Notes: generated from the sequence alone by a model not told the origin. Counted from the stretch's first letter, positions 23,932 to 32,175 are shown. The stretch: 35,302 bases of DNA from JAAYDH01 sp964345825 (GCA_964345825.1 CAYFSI010000007.1:1-35302); one strand, 5' to 3'. Numbers and translations are program-made.

Positions 23932-24822
23932 ATGAACATCGAAATTGCTGACAGACTAGTTAAGATGCGGAAGAAAAAAGGATACTCCCAGGAAGAATTG
24001 GCTGATAAATTAGGCTTATCACGTCAGGCAGTATCTAAGTGGGAGCGAGCAGAGGCCTCTCCAGACACGGATAATCTTATTTGCTTAGCTAAGTTATACA
24101 ATGTTTCTATTGATGAGCTATTAAGCACAGAAGAAGATGTAGAAACAATTATCGACGAACAAGTTAAGAAAGAAAAAGAAGAGGAAAAGCCATCTAACAA
24201 CAAAAATAATGGCGATTCCAAAGAAGCGGACAAAGATAAACCAAAGGTAGATAAGGTCGACATTGGTCCAGGCGGAATTCATGTCGTCGACAAGGATGGC
24301 AGTGAAGTTCACGTTGGAATCAGTGGTATTCATATTACCGATAGTACGAAGAGTGATCCCAAGAAACACCACTTCGAGTTTTGCGGATCTCCAAAAGAAA
24401 AAGATGCGGGAAACAAACTTGGTGGAGTAGTTTTATCAGGGCTAATGTTTATCGCGTTGGTCGTATACATTCTCCTTGGCTCGCTCATGGGTATGTGGTA
24501 CAACGGATGGGTTGTGTTTCTTATTCCTGAGATTATTGCTTCCTTAGTACGTGCAATTGCTTCAAGAAAATTCTCAAAATTCAATATGCCATTTGTCGCT
24601 ACCTTCACATATTTCTTTGTTTGTATGGTCATTCCTGGAATGTCAGCTGGACTTTGGCACCCGATGTGGGTGGTATTCTTAGCGATTCCGCTATATTACA
24701 TCCTGTTTGGGCCAATCGATGATGTGCTCAAGTACAAGAGATGTCAAAACAAAATCAATGTGTCAATTAACGCTGATGCATTTGATAACGAAGATGGCGA
24801 TGATAGAGAGAGTGACGATTAG
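23932..24822 (+). CDS. Membrane-anchored XRE-family transcriptional regulator
   Basis: A 296-residue protein with an N-terminal lambda-repressor-like helix-turn-helix (about 6-60, SQEELADKLGLSRQAVSKWE). A highly charged Lys/Glu linker (75-108) follows. A short repeated motif (IGPGGIHVVDKDG, VGISGIHITD; 111-137) resembles the HVG-x-DGIHV repeats seen in other Bacillota XRE proteins. There are then three to four transmembrane helices (about 164-186, 191-212, 220-240, 245-262) and an acidic tail. It is divergent from the purine operon and upstream of arcC, so it is the obvious candidate regulator, perhaps sensing a signal at the membrane. GAGGGGG sits 7 bases before the ATG. Its ligand and its control of the operon are inference. 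Confidence 0.88.
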   Translation: MNIEIADRLVKMRKKKGYSQEELADKLGLSRQAVSKWERAEASPDTDNLICLAKLYNVSIDELLSTEEDVETIIDEQVKKEKEEEKPSNNKNNGDSKEADKDKPKVDKVDIGPGGIHVVDKDGSEVHVGISGIHITDSTKSDPKKHHFEFCGSPKEKDAGNKLGGVVLSGLMFIALVVYILLGSLMGMWYNGWVVFLIPEIIASLVRAIASRKFSKFNMPFVATFTYFFVCMVIPGMSAGLWHPMWVVFLAIPLYYILFGPIDDVLKYKRCQNKINVSINADAFDNEDGDDRESDD

Positions 24823-24842
24823 TCGTCCTCTTTTTTTCTTTT
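24808..24842 (+). terminator. Terminator overlapping the regulator stop codon
   Basis: GACGA (24814-24818), loop TTAG and TCGTC (24823-24827), extended by GAG/CTC-type pairs around a bulged T, are followed by a T-rich run (24831-24840). The TAG stop codon forms most of the loop. Confidence 0.75.
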
Positions 24843-24849
24843 TACCTCG

Positions 24850-24876
24850 TGATATACTATTTAGGATTTAAGGAAG
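24850..24876 (+). promoter_or_regulatory. Extended -10 promoter and ribosome site of arcC
   Basis: TGATATACT (24850-24858) is an extended -10 with box TATACT. AGGAAG (24871-24876) is the ribosome site, 9 bases before the ATG. No clear -35 is seen. arcC therefore probably has its own promoter after the regulator terminator. Confidence 0.5.
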
Positions 24877-24885
24877 TATATTCAC

Positions 24886-25806
24886 ATGAAAAGATATGTT
24901 GTATCGCTTGGCGGAAACGCTCTCGGCAACAATGCTGAAGAACAAAAAGAACTGCTCAAAAAAGTCGCAAAACCAATTGTCTCACTAATTAAAAGGGGAG
25001 ACGAAATCATTATTGTCCACGGAAATGGACCGCAAGTCGGAATGATTAACTTGGCTTTCACTGAGGCTCAAAGTGTGCCTGATATGCCTTTCCCAGAATG
25101 TGGAGCGATGAGCGAAGGCTACATCGGATTCCATATTCAAAACGCGATTGACAATGAGCTGCAAGCTCAAGGAATTCAAAGAGATGTCGTCACTCTTGTT
25201 TCACAAGTAGTTGTGGATAAGAATGATCCACTTTTCAAATCTCCTTCCAAACCAATTGGCACCTTCTATAGCGAGGAGCAAGCCAAAGCAATTGCAGAAG
25301 AAAAAGGTTACACCATGAAAGAAGATGCAGGGCGTGGTTATCGCCGCGTCGTCCCTTCACCACTTCCAATTGATATTATTGAAAAGAATAGCATCTTAAA
25401 CTTAGTGGCGGCCGGCCATGTGGTCATCTGTGCGGGTGGTGGCGGAATCCCTGTTATTAAAAATGAAGATGGCACAATTGAAGGTGTCGCCGCAGTTATT
25501 GATAAAGACTATGCCTCAGCCAAAGTGGCTAGTTTAGTTAACGCTGATTATTTAGTAATCTTAACTGCAGTTGATAATGTTTATATCAATTACAAAAAAC
25601 CAGATGAAAGAAAGATTGAAAAAATTACCGTTGATGAAATCGGTGTCCTATTAAAGGGTGACTATTTCGCTAAAGGCAGCATGTATCCAAAAGTGAATGC
25701 TTGTTACAAATTTTTGAAAGAAAAGCCAGGCAAAACCGCGATTATCTCCTCTCTTGAAGTCGCTGAAGCAGCCTTTGAAGGAAAAGCCGGAACAATCATT
25801 AAATAA
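24886..25806 (+). CDS. arcC: Carbamate kinase
   Basis: A 306-residue cytoplasmic enzyme of the amino-acid kinase fold that converts carbamoyl phosphate plus ADP to ATP, CO2 and ammonia. Signature elements are SLGGNALG (7-14), VHGNGPQVG, EDAGRGYRRVVPSP and AKGSMYPKV. There is no arginine deiminase or ornithine carbamoyltransferase beside it, so it does not belong to an arginine deiminase pathway here. Its partner is most likely YgeW in the divergent operon, making it the substrate-level phosphorylation step of purine fermentation. It has its own predicted promoter and converges on serA with a shared terminator. Confidence 0.96.
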   Translation: MKRYVVSLGGNALGNNAEEQKELLKKVAKPIVSLIKRGDEIIIVHGNGPQVGMINLAFTEAQSVPDMPFPECGAMSEGYIGFHIQNAIDNELQAQGIQRDVVTLVSQVVVDKNDPLFKSPSKPIGTFYSEEQAKAIAEEKGYTMKEDAGRGYRRVVPSPLPIDIIEKNSILNLVAAGHVVICAGGGGIPVIKNEDGTIEGVAAVIDKDYASAKVASLVNADYLVILTAVDNVYINYKKPDERKIEKITVDEIGVLLKGDYFAKGSMYPKVNACYKFLKEKPGKTAIISSLEVAEAAFEGKAGTIIK

Positions 25807-25823
25807 GTTGTAACTTATACATA

Positions 25824-25852
25824 AAAAAGAGTTCAGCGAATGAACTCTTTTT
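25824..25852. terminator. Bidirectional terminator between arcC and serA
   Basis: AAAAAGAGTTCA (25824-25835) and TGAACTCTTTTT (25841-25852) form a perfect 12-pair stem with a GCGAA loop. A runs on one side and T runs on the other let it serve both converging units. Confidence 0.92.
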
Positions 25853-25868
25853 GCTTTTAATACAATGA

Positions 25869-27035
25869 TTAATTAACCACTCTGAATCTGATAATTCCAG
25901 GCAAGACTTTGATGGTGTCTTTGAGACATCCTTTTTCACAATCTTTACCTTCGAAATCAATAATCGTCGCAGCGAATTCGCCTTTTGCGGCGGTTGCACT
26001 TTTGACGACATGGCTTGATTCAGCGAAGTGGGCAATGATTTTGCTACCATCTAGAGATGAACTATGAAGGATAATCGCTCTTTTTCCAGTGGGTTTTCCT
26101 AAATCCAAATTGGGATAGTTAACGGAGTTAACAATATTGCCATTTTCAATGAAATCAACGACTTCTTTGGCCGCCATAGCAGCGCAGTTGTCTTCAGCTT
26201 CATTAGTGGAGGCACCAAGATGGGAGAAGGCGATGACACCTTTCATATTCGCTGTCTTGAAGTTGGGGAAGTCAGTGACATAGCGTTTAACCTTGCCAGA
26301 AGCAAGGGCTTTTTCCATATCATCATCGTTGACTAAAGCATCGCGTGAACAGTTGAGAATTACGACTCCATCTTTCATCTTGCCGATTGATTCGGCATTG
26401 ATCATTCCTTTAGTTGAATCCAATAGCGGAACATGTACAGTGATGTAATCAGCACGAGCATAGGCTTCTTCATATGAAACGAATTCCATGTCACGTGGGA
26501 ACTTATCTTTATATCTTTCGATTGTCGCTTTACTTGGTTCAACACCTAAAACGTGCATTCCAAGAGCAGCAGCTGCTTCGGAAACAAGCGCTCCAATAGC
26601 ACCACAGCCGATAACACCTAAAGTTTTGCCAAGGATTTCGGTTCCAGCAAATGCCGCTTTTGCCTTTTCCATTGTCTTGTTGATTTCTTTATCTTCGTGG
26701 TTGGCTTTGACCCATTCCATAGATCCAGGTAAATCTCTAGCGCTCAAGAGCAATCCAGCGATGGTGAGTTCTTTAACTGCGTTAGCATTGGCGCCAGGAG
26801 TATTGAAAACAACAACACCTACTTTTGCGTACTCCTGCAGTGGGATGTTATTAACACCAGCGCCAGCGCGAGCAACACATAAAACTGATTCAGGCAATTT
26901 CATCTCATGCATGACGGCGCTTCTAACCATGATGGCATCAGCGCTTTCAATGCTTTCGGTGCTCACTTGATAGCTTTTTGGTAAGACATGAAGTCCGATG
27001 GGAGAAATTTTATTTAAGCAAAATACTTTTTTCAT
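25869..27035 (-). CDS. serA: D-3-phosphoglycerate dehydrogenase
   Basis: A 388-residue NAD-dependent D-2-hydroxyacid dehydrogenase, first step of serine synthesis. The Rossmann motif is GVIGCGAIGALV, followed by catalytic Arg in NCSRDALV and catalytic His in FSHLGAST. A C-terminal segment of about 65 residues after position 322 resembles an ACT domain ending IRFRVVN, which could bind serine for feedback control. It lacks the extra ASB domain of the long SerA form. It is 9 bases behind serC and last in the gdhA-DUF1015-serC-serA unit. Confidence 0.92.
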   Translation of the reverse strand: MKKVFCLNKISPIGLHVLPKSYQVSTESIESADAIMVRSAVMHEMKLPESVLCVARAGAGVNNIPLQEYAKVGVVVFNTPGANANAVKELTIAGLLLSARDLPGSMEWVKANHEDKEINKTMEKAKAAFAGTEILGKTLGVIGCGAIGALVSEAAAALGMHVLGVEPSKATIERYKDKFPRDMEFVSYEEAYARADYITVHVPLLDSTKGMINAESIGKMKDGVVILNCSRDALVNDDDMEKALASGKVKRYVTDFPNFKTANMKGVIAFSHLGASTNEAEDNCAAMAAKEVVDFIENGNIVNSVNYPNLDLGKPTGKRAIILHSSSLDGSKIIAHFAESSHVVKSATAAKGEFAATIIDFEGKDCEKGCLKDTIKVLPGIIRFRVVN

Positions 27036-27044
27036 TTCGTTCTC

Positions 27045-28133
27045 CTATTTATGAGCGTCTTCAAATTCTTTCATGTAAGCAACGAGAGCTTTAACTCCTT
27101 CGATTGGCATTGCATTGTAGATTGAAGCTCTTAAACCGCCAGTAGACTTATGTCCTTTGAGGTTGGTGAAGCGATATTTTTTAGCACCTTCGAGGAATTC
27201 TGCATCTAATTCTTCAGTTGGGCATCGGAAAGTAACATTCATCAATGAACGGTATTCTTTATCGGCATAAGGAATGAATAATTTGCTGTGATCCAAATAA
27301 TCATAGAGAATCTTAGCTTTTGCTTCATTAACTTTTTTGCGTTCTTCGAGACCACCATTTTTAAGTAAATACTTAAATACTAATCCGCAGACATAGATTG
27401 CGAAAGTTGGAGGAGTATTGTACATTGAACCATTTTCAGCATGCACACGATAATCTAAGTAGGCTGGCAATTTTTGCTTTGGAACTCTTGCGAGTAAATC
27501 ATCACGAATAATGTAAATAGTGACACCAGCTGGGCCAACATTCTTTTGAGCTCCAGCATAAACAAGCCCAAATTTTTTAATGTCAATTGGTTCACTTAAG
27601 AAACAAGAAGACATGTCGGCGATTAATGGAATATCACCTGTATTTGGATACTCTTTATATTTGGTTCCATAGATGGTGTTGTTGTCACAAATATAAACAT
27701 AGTCAGCATCTTTGTCGAAGTTAACACCTTTTAAATTTGGAATAGCTTTGAATCCAGTGCTTTCAGTACTGGCAACGACATTTACATCGGCATACAATTT
27801 GGCATCTTTAATAGCTTTTTTGGTCCATCCACCTGAGTTGATGAAATCAAGTTTTCCACTTTGCACAAAATTCATTGGAATCATGGCAAAGCCAAGGGTC
27901 GCACCACCTTGGAGAAACAAGACCTTATAATTAGCGGGAATTCCAATTAATTTTCTAAGATCTGCCTCGGCGGTATCAATAATGTTTTGATAGACTTTGG
28001 AGCGGTGAGACATCTCCATGACTGACATGCCTGTTTTATCCTTATCAAGCATCTCTGCTGCTATTTGCTCGAGAACTTCTTCCGGTAACATAGCAGGTCC
28101 GGCAGAGAAATTGTAGATTCTGTTTTCTTTCAT
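27045..28133 (-). CDS. serC: Phosphoserine aminotransferase
   Basis: A 362-residue PLP-dependent class V aminotransferase that converts 3-phosphohydroxypyruvate and glutamate to phosphoserine and 2-oxoglutarate. It shows the N-terminal NFSAGPAMLPEEV signature, FLQGGATLGFAMIPMN, and the PLP lysine in YAGAQKNVGPAG. Length is typical. It stands between DUF1015 and serA. Glutamate for the reaction would come from GdhA encoded first in the same operon. Confidence 0.96.
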   Translation of the reverse strand: MKENRIYNFSAGPAMLPEEVLEQIAAEMLDKDKTGMSVMEMSHRSKVYQNIIDTAEADLRKLIGIPANYKVLFLQGGATLGFAMIPMNFVQSGKLDFINSGGWTKKAIKDAKLYADVNVVASTESTGFKAIPNLKGVNFDKDADYVYICDNNTIYGTKYKEYPNTGDIPLIADMSSCFLSEPIDIKKFGLVYAGAQKNVGPAGVTIYIIRDDLLARVPKQKLPAYLDYRVHAENGSMYNTPPTFAIYVCGLVFKYLLKNGGLEERKKVNEAKAKILYDYLDHSKLFIPYADKEYRSLMNVTFRCPTEELDAEFLEGAKKYRFTNLKGHKSTGGLRASIYNAMPIEGVKALVAYMKEFEDAHK

Positions 28134-28158
28134 TTGAAATCTCCTTTTCTTTTATTTA

Positions 28159-29382
28159 TTAACCTCTAATGCTTTTAGCTTCGAGATAATAACGTTTTTC
28201 TGATGCGTGTCCCATAGAGAAACTTTTTCTAGGAAGAACCGCATCTTTACTTACGAAGGCAAATATATCGTTTTTGCCCAAGGCTGGCATCTTGATCGCA
28301 ACCGAATTTTTGTTTTCTTTCGCGATGGCAAGAAGCGATGATTCATCATGGATAAAATCAATGGTTGAATTTTTGTTTTCCTTTAAATAATCATCGATAA
28401 TATTTTGAATTATTTTGTAGGTGTCTGCAGCATTAAGCGGGGTTTTGATGGGCTTTTTGCCATTAATTGCATCAAACATGTAACATCCGACAGCGGATCC
28501 ACAGCATATTTCCGTTAACTTTTTTTCTAAATTTGGATTGACGTTAAATAGGATGCGATGGATAGGCTCAAAGACTATGCCTTCATCGTAAACATTGTTC
28601 GCTTCAACGAGGGCAAATCGAGCGGGGTGGTTTTCTCTTTCTTTTTCTGACAATTGAACCTTGATTTGCTCCCAATGGTCTTTCGCAGTAGCGAGAGAAT
28701 GGTTGCCATCTCCAACAACAAAACTTAACCCATTGTTGTTTCGCTTATAAAGCTCTTCAAACAGCGATATTACTCTCTTTGTGTCATCAACGCGATAGCC
28801 ACGAATGTGTCCACCATCTTGATTCATTTTAAAATCATAAAGCAGTGGAAGTTGATCTCGCTTCGCATACAACGGTTCAACAATTGTCTTGAGTGGATCA
28901 TCAAATAAAACTAATGTGTGAGGCAATTCAATCGGAGCATCTTTGCGTATCTTTAAACGAGGAGGAATTCTCTCCAAAATTGTGGCTTCACTAGCTTTTA
29001 TTGAACATTTAACTCCTTTGCGATAGGAGTAATCTTCTAAATCAATTGAAAGCACCAAACCTAATCTTCTTGTTCCGTAAGAGGTTACTCTTTCAACAAG
29101 AACAAAACAGGGTCCGATATCTTCTAAGATACCATTTGATAAATACTTTTTAATGTTACAATTGATGCTTTTAATATATTCGGCATTATCTGAAGTTTCC
29201 AAAAATACTTCTGGAAAAATCATATGAAGTGTCGAAGGCTTATCACCAACCATTTTCTTCAAATCATCCCAATAACTGCGTTGACTAGTAAATTGATCAC
29301 ATGCAATAACAGCATATGCACACATGTCAGTGCCTTTCTTGGGAAGTATTATGTGAGGAACCCTAACGGTCGTGAAAGCCAT
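28159..29382 (-). CDS. DUF1015 family protein, candidate serine-pathway partner
   Basis: A protein of 407 residues from the ATG at 29382, belonging to DUF1015 (COG4198). The family hallmark GDGNHSLATAK is present, along with conserved regions around AYAVIACDQFTSQ near the start and HIRGYRVDD. The function is not established. In many Bacillota the family sits beside serA/serC, as here. A frame-consistent TTG at 29391 would add three residues but overlaps the gdhA stop; AAGGTG about 10 bases before the ATG favours the ATG. No phosphoserine phosphatase (serB) is in this block, so a role in finishing or controlling serine synthesis is a reasonable but unproven idea. Confidence 0.85.
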   Translation of the reverse strand: MAFTTVRVPHIILPKKGTDMCAYAVIACDQFTSQRSYWDDLKKMVGDKPSTLHMIFPEVFLETSDNAEYIKSINCNIKKYLSNGILEDIGPCFVLVERVTSYGTRRLGLVLSIDLEDYSYRKGVKCSIKASEATILERIPPRLKIRKDAPIELPHTLVLFDDPLKTIVEPLYAKRDQLPLLYDFKMNQDGGHIRGYRVDDTKRVISLFEELYKRNNNGLSFVVGDGNHSLATAKDHWEQIKVQLSEKERENHPARFALVEANNVYDEGIVFEPIHRILFNVNPNLEKKLTEICCGSAVGCYMFDAINGKKPIKTPLNAADTYKIIQNIIDDYLKENKNSTIDFIHDESSLLAIAKENKNSVAIKMPALGKNDIFAFVSKDAVLPRKSFSMGHASEKRYYLEAKSIRG

Positions 29383-29384
29383 AA

Positions 29385-30731
29385 TTAACAAACACCTTGC
29401 GCCAACATTGCATCCATCACCTTCAAGAATCCGGCAATGTTTGCTCCTAAAGCCAAGTTCCTTGGTTGGTTGAATTTAACCGCGGTTGTATAGCATTGTT
29501 GGAAGATATTCTTCATAATGCTCTTTAATTTTTCATCGACTTCTTCAAAAGTCCATGAGATGTGCATAGCATTTTGAGTCATTTCTAACCCAGAAACGGC
29601 GACACCACCAGCATTGCTGGCTTTTCCAGGACTAAAGAGGATGCCATTCTCATTGAAGAAACGAATGGCTGTTAAGTCGCATGGCATGTTAGCGCCTTCA
29701 GCGAGAAGTAAACAGCCATTGGCTTTTAATTGTTTAGCATTTTCTAGGTTAATTTCACCTTGAGTAGCGCATGGCATAGCGATGTCACAAGGAACGTTCC
29801 ATATATCTCTCGAAATATCACTATGTTTAACTTCAGGATGATTAATAATATAGTCCTTTGTGAACTCACCTTTGGAGCCAGCTAATTGAAGAATTTCCTC
29901 AACATTTAAACCTTTTGGATCGCTGACATAACCATTGATATCACTCATTCCGACTACGATAGCGCCTAATTCAGCGGCTTTCTTAAGAGCCATTGAACCG
30001 ACCTTTCCGGAGCCAGAAATGATGACTTTTTTGCCTTTAAAATTAGTATTAAGATAAGTCTTTAGAATTTCTTCAGCGAAATAGCATAGTCCATAGCCTG
30101 TTGCTTCTGGACGCGCAAGTGAGCCACCGTAAGAAACGTTCTTGCCTGTGAACACTCCACCCCATTCATTGACGATTTTCTTATATTGGCCAACCATATA
30201 GCCGATTTCTCGTGCTCCGAAGCCTAAGTCTCCAGCAGGGACGTCGGTATTTGGCCCAATATAACGATAGAACTCGTTCATAAAGGATTGGCAGAATCTC
30301 ATTACTTCACCATCGCTCTTGCCTCGAGTGTCAAAATCAGAACCGCCTTTGCCTCCACCCATTGGGAGTCCGGTTAAACTGTTCTTGAAGGTTTGTTCAA
30401 ATCCCAAGAATTTTAAAATGGAAATGTTGACTGACTTGTCAAATCTCATACCACCTTTATAAGGTCCGATTGCGGAGTTGAATTGGACTCGATATCCAGT
30501 GTTAACTCTAATTTTGTTTTGATCATCAACCCAAGGAACACGGAATTCGATTGTTCTTTCGGGAACAATAATTCTTTCTAGGATGGCGTTTTTCTCAATA
30601 CGTGGATCTTTCTCCACTAAGAAATCCATTGAATCAAAGAACTCTTCGACTGCTTGAACGAACTCTGGCTCATTGTGATACTTGCTTTTAACATCCGCTA
30701 AAAGAGTGTTCAAATAAGAACTTTTGTACAT
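29385..30731 (-). CDS. gdhA: NADP-type glutamate dehydrogenase
   Basis: A 448-residue hexameric-type GDH that forms glutamate from 2-oxoglutarate and ammonia. Core signatures are GPYKGGMRFD, LPMGGGKGGSDFD, the catalytic region VPAGDLGFGAREIGYM, and the dinucleotide motif GSGKVGSMA followed by MSDINGY. Length and motifs match the bacterial NADP(H) biosynthetic class. TAGGAGG lies 8 bases before the ATG and directly abuts a leader hairpin. Beside a purine operon that releases ammonia, it probably captures that nitrogen and feeds glutamate to SerC. Coenzyme preference is inferred from family similarity. Confidence 0.95.
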   Translation of the reverse strand: MYKSSYLNTLLADVKSKYHNEPEFVQAVEEFFDSMDFLVEKDPRIEKNAILERIIVPERTIEFRVPWVDDQNKIRVNTGYRVQFNSAIGPYKGGMRFDKSVNISILKFLGFEQTFKNSLTGLPMGGGKGGSDFDTRGKSDGEVMRFCQSFMNEFYRYIGPNTDVPAGDLGFGAREIGYMVGQYKKIVNEWGGVFTGKNVSYGGSLARPEATGYGLCYFAEEILKTYLNTNFKGKKVIISGSGKVGSMALKKAAELGAIVVGMSDINGYVSDPKGLNVEEILQLAGSKGEFTKDYIINHPEVKHSDISRDIWNVPCDIAMPCATQGEINLENAKQLKANGCLLLAEGANMPCDLTAIRFFNENGILFSPGKASNAGGVAVSGLEMTQNAMHISWTFEEVDEKLKSIMKNIFQQCYTTAVKFNQPRNLALGANIAGFLKVMDAMLAQGVC

Positions 30732-30746
30732 AGTTTTTTCCTCCTA

Positions 30747-30813
30747 ATGTCCCAAAAAAAGAAAAATATCCCCCTGGGACATACATTACAAAATTTCGTA
30801 AGAAATGTGTAAT
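30747..30813 (-). promoter_or_regulatory. gdhA leader with two tandem hairpins next to the ribosome site
   Basis: ATGTCCCA (30747-30754) and TGGGACAT (30775-30782) are perfect 8-base complements with a 20-base loop. ATTACA/TGTAAT (30785-30790, 30808-30813) with inner ATTTC/GAAAT form a second hairpin 2 bases further upstream. The first stem ends exactly where TAGGAGG begins, so it could control translation of gdhA. No known riboswitch class is recognised. The rest of 30814-30966 is AT-rich with no gene seen. Confidence 0.5.
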
Positions 30814-30966
30814 ATGCACATATGAAACTATCAATAAGTTAACACTTTGGTATTTTTTTTACAAGCACATAAAGACATAACAGGCAGAGAATTGTAGATT
30901 GCATCGTAAAAACTACCATTAAGGTTCTTCAATCTTTTTCAATTTATTACCTATTTATATTTTTAT

Positions 30967-31584
30967 TTATGAAATAAGGTGCTCAATAAGAATTTTTAAA
31001 CCGATGGCGATTAGTATTACTCCACCGACAACTTCAGCGATTGCGTATTTACATTTTAAGAGACGATATATCCCTTTACCGAGAATTACGCCAATAAGAC
31101 AAACTCCAAAAGTTATAATTGCGATGATCCCCACTTCGACAAATATAGAATAGTCGAAGCCACCAGCGGTTAAGCCCATCGTCATTGAGCAAAGAGTTAC
31201 GCCAATAATTAGAGCATCAATACTGGTAGCAACGCCTTGAACTAATACTGCTTTGTAAGAAAATGGCTTTGGTGTGGCGAGTTCACATTTAATAAGACTC
31301 TTAATGCCATCATAGAGCATTTTGCCGCCAATGATACCAAGAAGAACAAATGCTATCCAGTGGTCAAAACCTTTAATATATTCATAAAATAAACTGCCAA
31401 TAAAATATCCAATAAGAGGCATAATGCCTTGTAACAATCCAAACGTTGAAGCGATGGCAACAGCTTTTCTTTTCGAAAGCTTTGTGATGGTGATTCCATC
31501 GCAAACGGATACCGCAAAAGCATCCATAGCGAGACCAAGTCCAATAAGCGCTACTTCAAGAAAGGTTGCCCAAAACAGTTCCAT
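30967..31584 (-). CDS. mntP: Manganese efflux pump MntP
   Basis: A 205-residue inner-membrane protein with six predicted helices and the duplicated MntP signature: GLAMDAFAVSVCDG (Asp21) and VATSIDALIIGVTL (Asp123), with acidic residues in the membrane that carry Mn2+. Length is slightly above the usual 185-190. It exports manganese and protects against Mn excess. A DtxR/MntR-like regulator lies two genes upstream on the opposite strand and is a possible controller. No yybP-ykoY riboswitch is recognised in the 86 bases before it. Confidence 0.92.
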   Translation of the reverse strand: MELFWATFLEVALIGLGLAMDAFAVSVCDGITITKLSKRKAVAIASTFGLLQGIMPLIGYFIGSLFYEYIKGFDHWIAFVLLGIIGGKMLYDGIKSLIKCELATPKPFSYKAVLVQGVATSIDALIIGVTLCSMTMGLTAGGFDYSIFVEVGIIAIITFGVCLIGVILGKGIYRLLKCKYAIAEVVGGVILIAIGLKILIEHLIS

Positions 31585-31631
31585 AAACTCTTAATATTTT
31601 ATAGAAATATTTTAATATTTCAATCATTTAA

Positions 31632-31658
31632 TAAAAAAATCGCTTAAGCGACTTTTTC
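31632..31658 (-). terminator. Terminator after guaD
   Basis: On the minus strand AAAAAGTCGC, loop TTAA and GCGATTTTTT form a stem followed by T residues. It separates guaD from mntP and is nearly symmetrical, so it could work in both directions. Confidence 0.82.
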
Positions 31659-31670
31659 GTTAAATCATTT

Positions 31671-32129
31671 TTAGTAGATTTGATGACCGGAAATATTTTT
31701 ATACTCTTCGTAAAGTTTCAAGCAAGCCTTTCGATCTAATTCAATGACAAGTTTTTCTCTTTCGCCTGGTTGTTGCATTTGATAGAACTTAGCATCTCTA
31801 AATCCAATATTCTCGGTATCAATAATGTTGCAGCCATAATAAACCTTTTCAATATTGGCCCAAAGAATAGCAGACATGCACATCGGGCATGGTTCTCCAG
31901 TAGTGTAAATTTCGCAACCAGTTAAATCGAACGTTCCGAGCTTTTTGCAGGCCTTGTGAATCGCCATCATTTCGCCATGGCAAGTGGGGTCATTATTTTT
32001 GAGAACTTGATTATGTCCTTTTCCAACAACTTCGCCATCTTTAACAACGACTGCTCCGAAAGGCCCTCCGTGACCAGCGCGAATACCTTTTTTTGCTTCG
32101 ACAATAGCCATTCTCATAAATTTATTCAT
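31671..32129 (-). CDS. guaD: Guanine deaminase-like cytidine-deaminase-fold protein
   Basis: A 152-residue zinc hydrolase of the CDA fold, close to Bacillus GuaD in length and layout. The zinc site is His51, Cys81 and Cys84 with catalytic Glu53 (CHGEMMA and EPCPMC). GGPFGAVVVKDG near the start and GFRDAKFY match positions in GuaD (GFDDSFIY-type). It would turn guanine into xanthine and ammonia and so feed the xanthine-degrading operon. tRNA adenosine deaminase TadA is the main alternative, but the GFRDAKFY region and C-terminal length favour GuaD. AAGGAG lies about 8 bases before the ATG. Confidence 0.82.
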   Translation of the reverse strand: MNKFMRMAIVEAKKGIRAGHGGPFGAVVVKDGEVVGKGHNQVLKNNDPTCHGEMMAIHKACKKLGTFDLTGCEIYTTGEPCPMCMSAILWANIEKVYYGCNIIDTENIGFRDAKFYQMQQPGEREKLVIELDRKACLKLYEEYKNISGHQIY

Positions 32130-32175
32130 GTTTTGTTCTCCTTAATGCAAACGTATACTCAATTTTGCTAGCCTA

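Noticed and set aside
24886..25806. arcC as part of an arginine deiminase pathway
   Set aside because: No arcA, arcB or arginine/ornithine antiporter is nearby; the only carbamoyltransferase is YgeW in the divergent operon.
26488..26970. 160-codon plus-strand open frame inside serA
   Set aside because: It lies wholly antisense to serA with Ala/Ser-rich composition that mirrors the serA codons; no ribosome site or domain.
31585..31670. yybP-ykoY manganese riboswitch before mntP
   Set aside because: Only 86 bases are available, half taken by the guaD terminator, and the conserved loop sequences are not seen.
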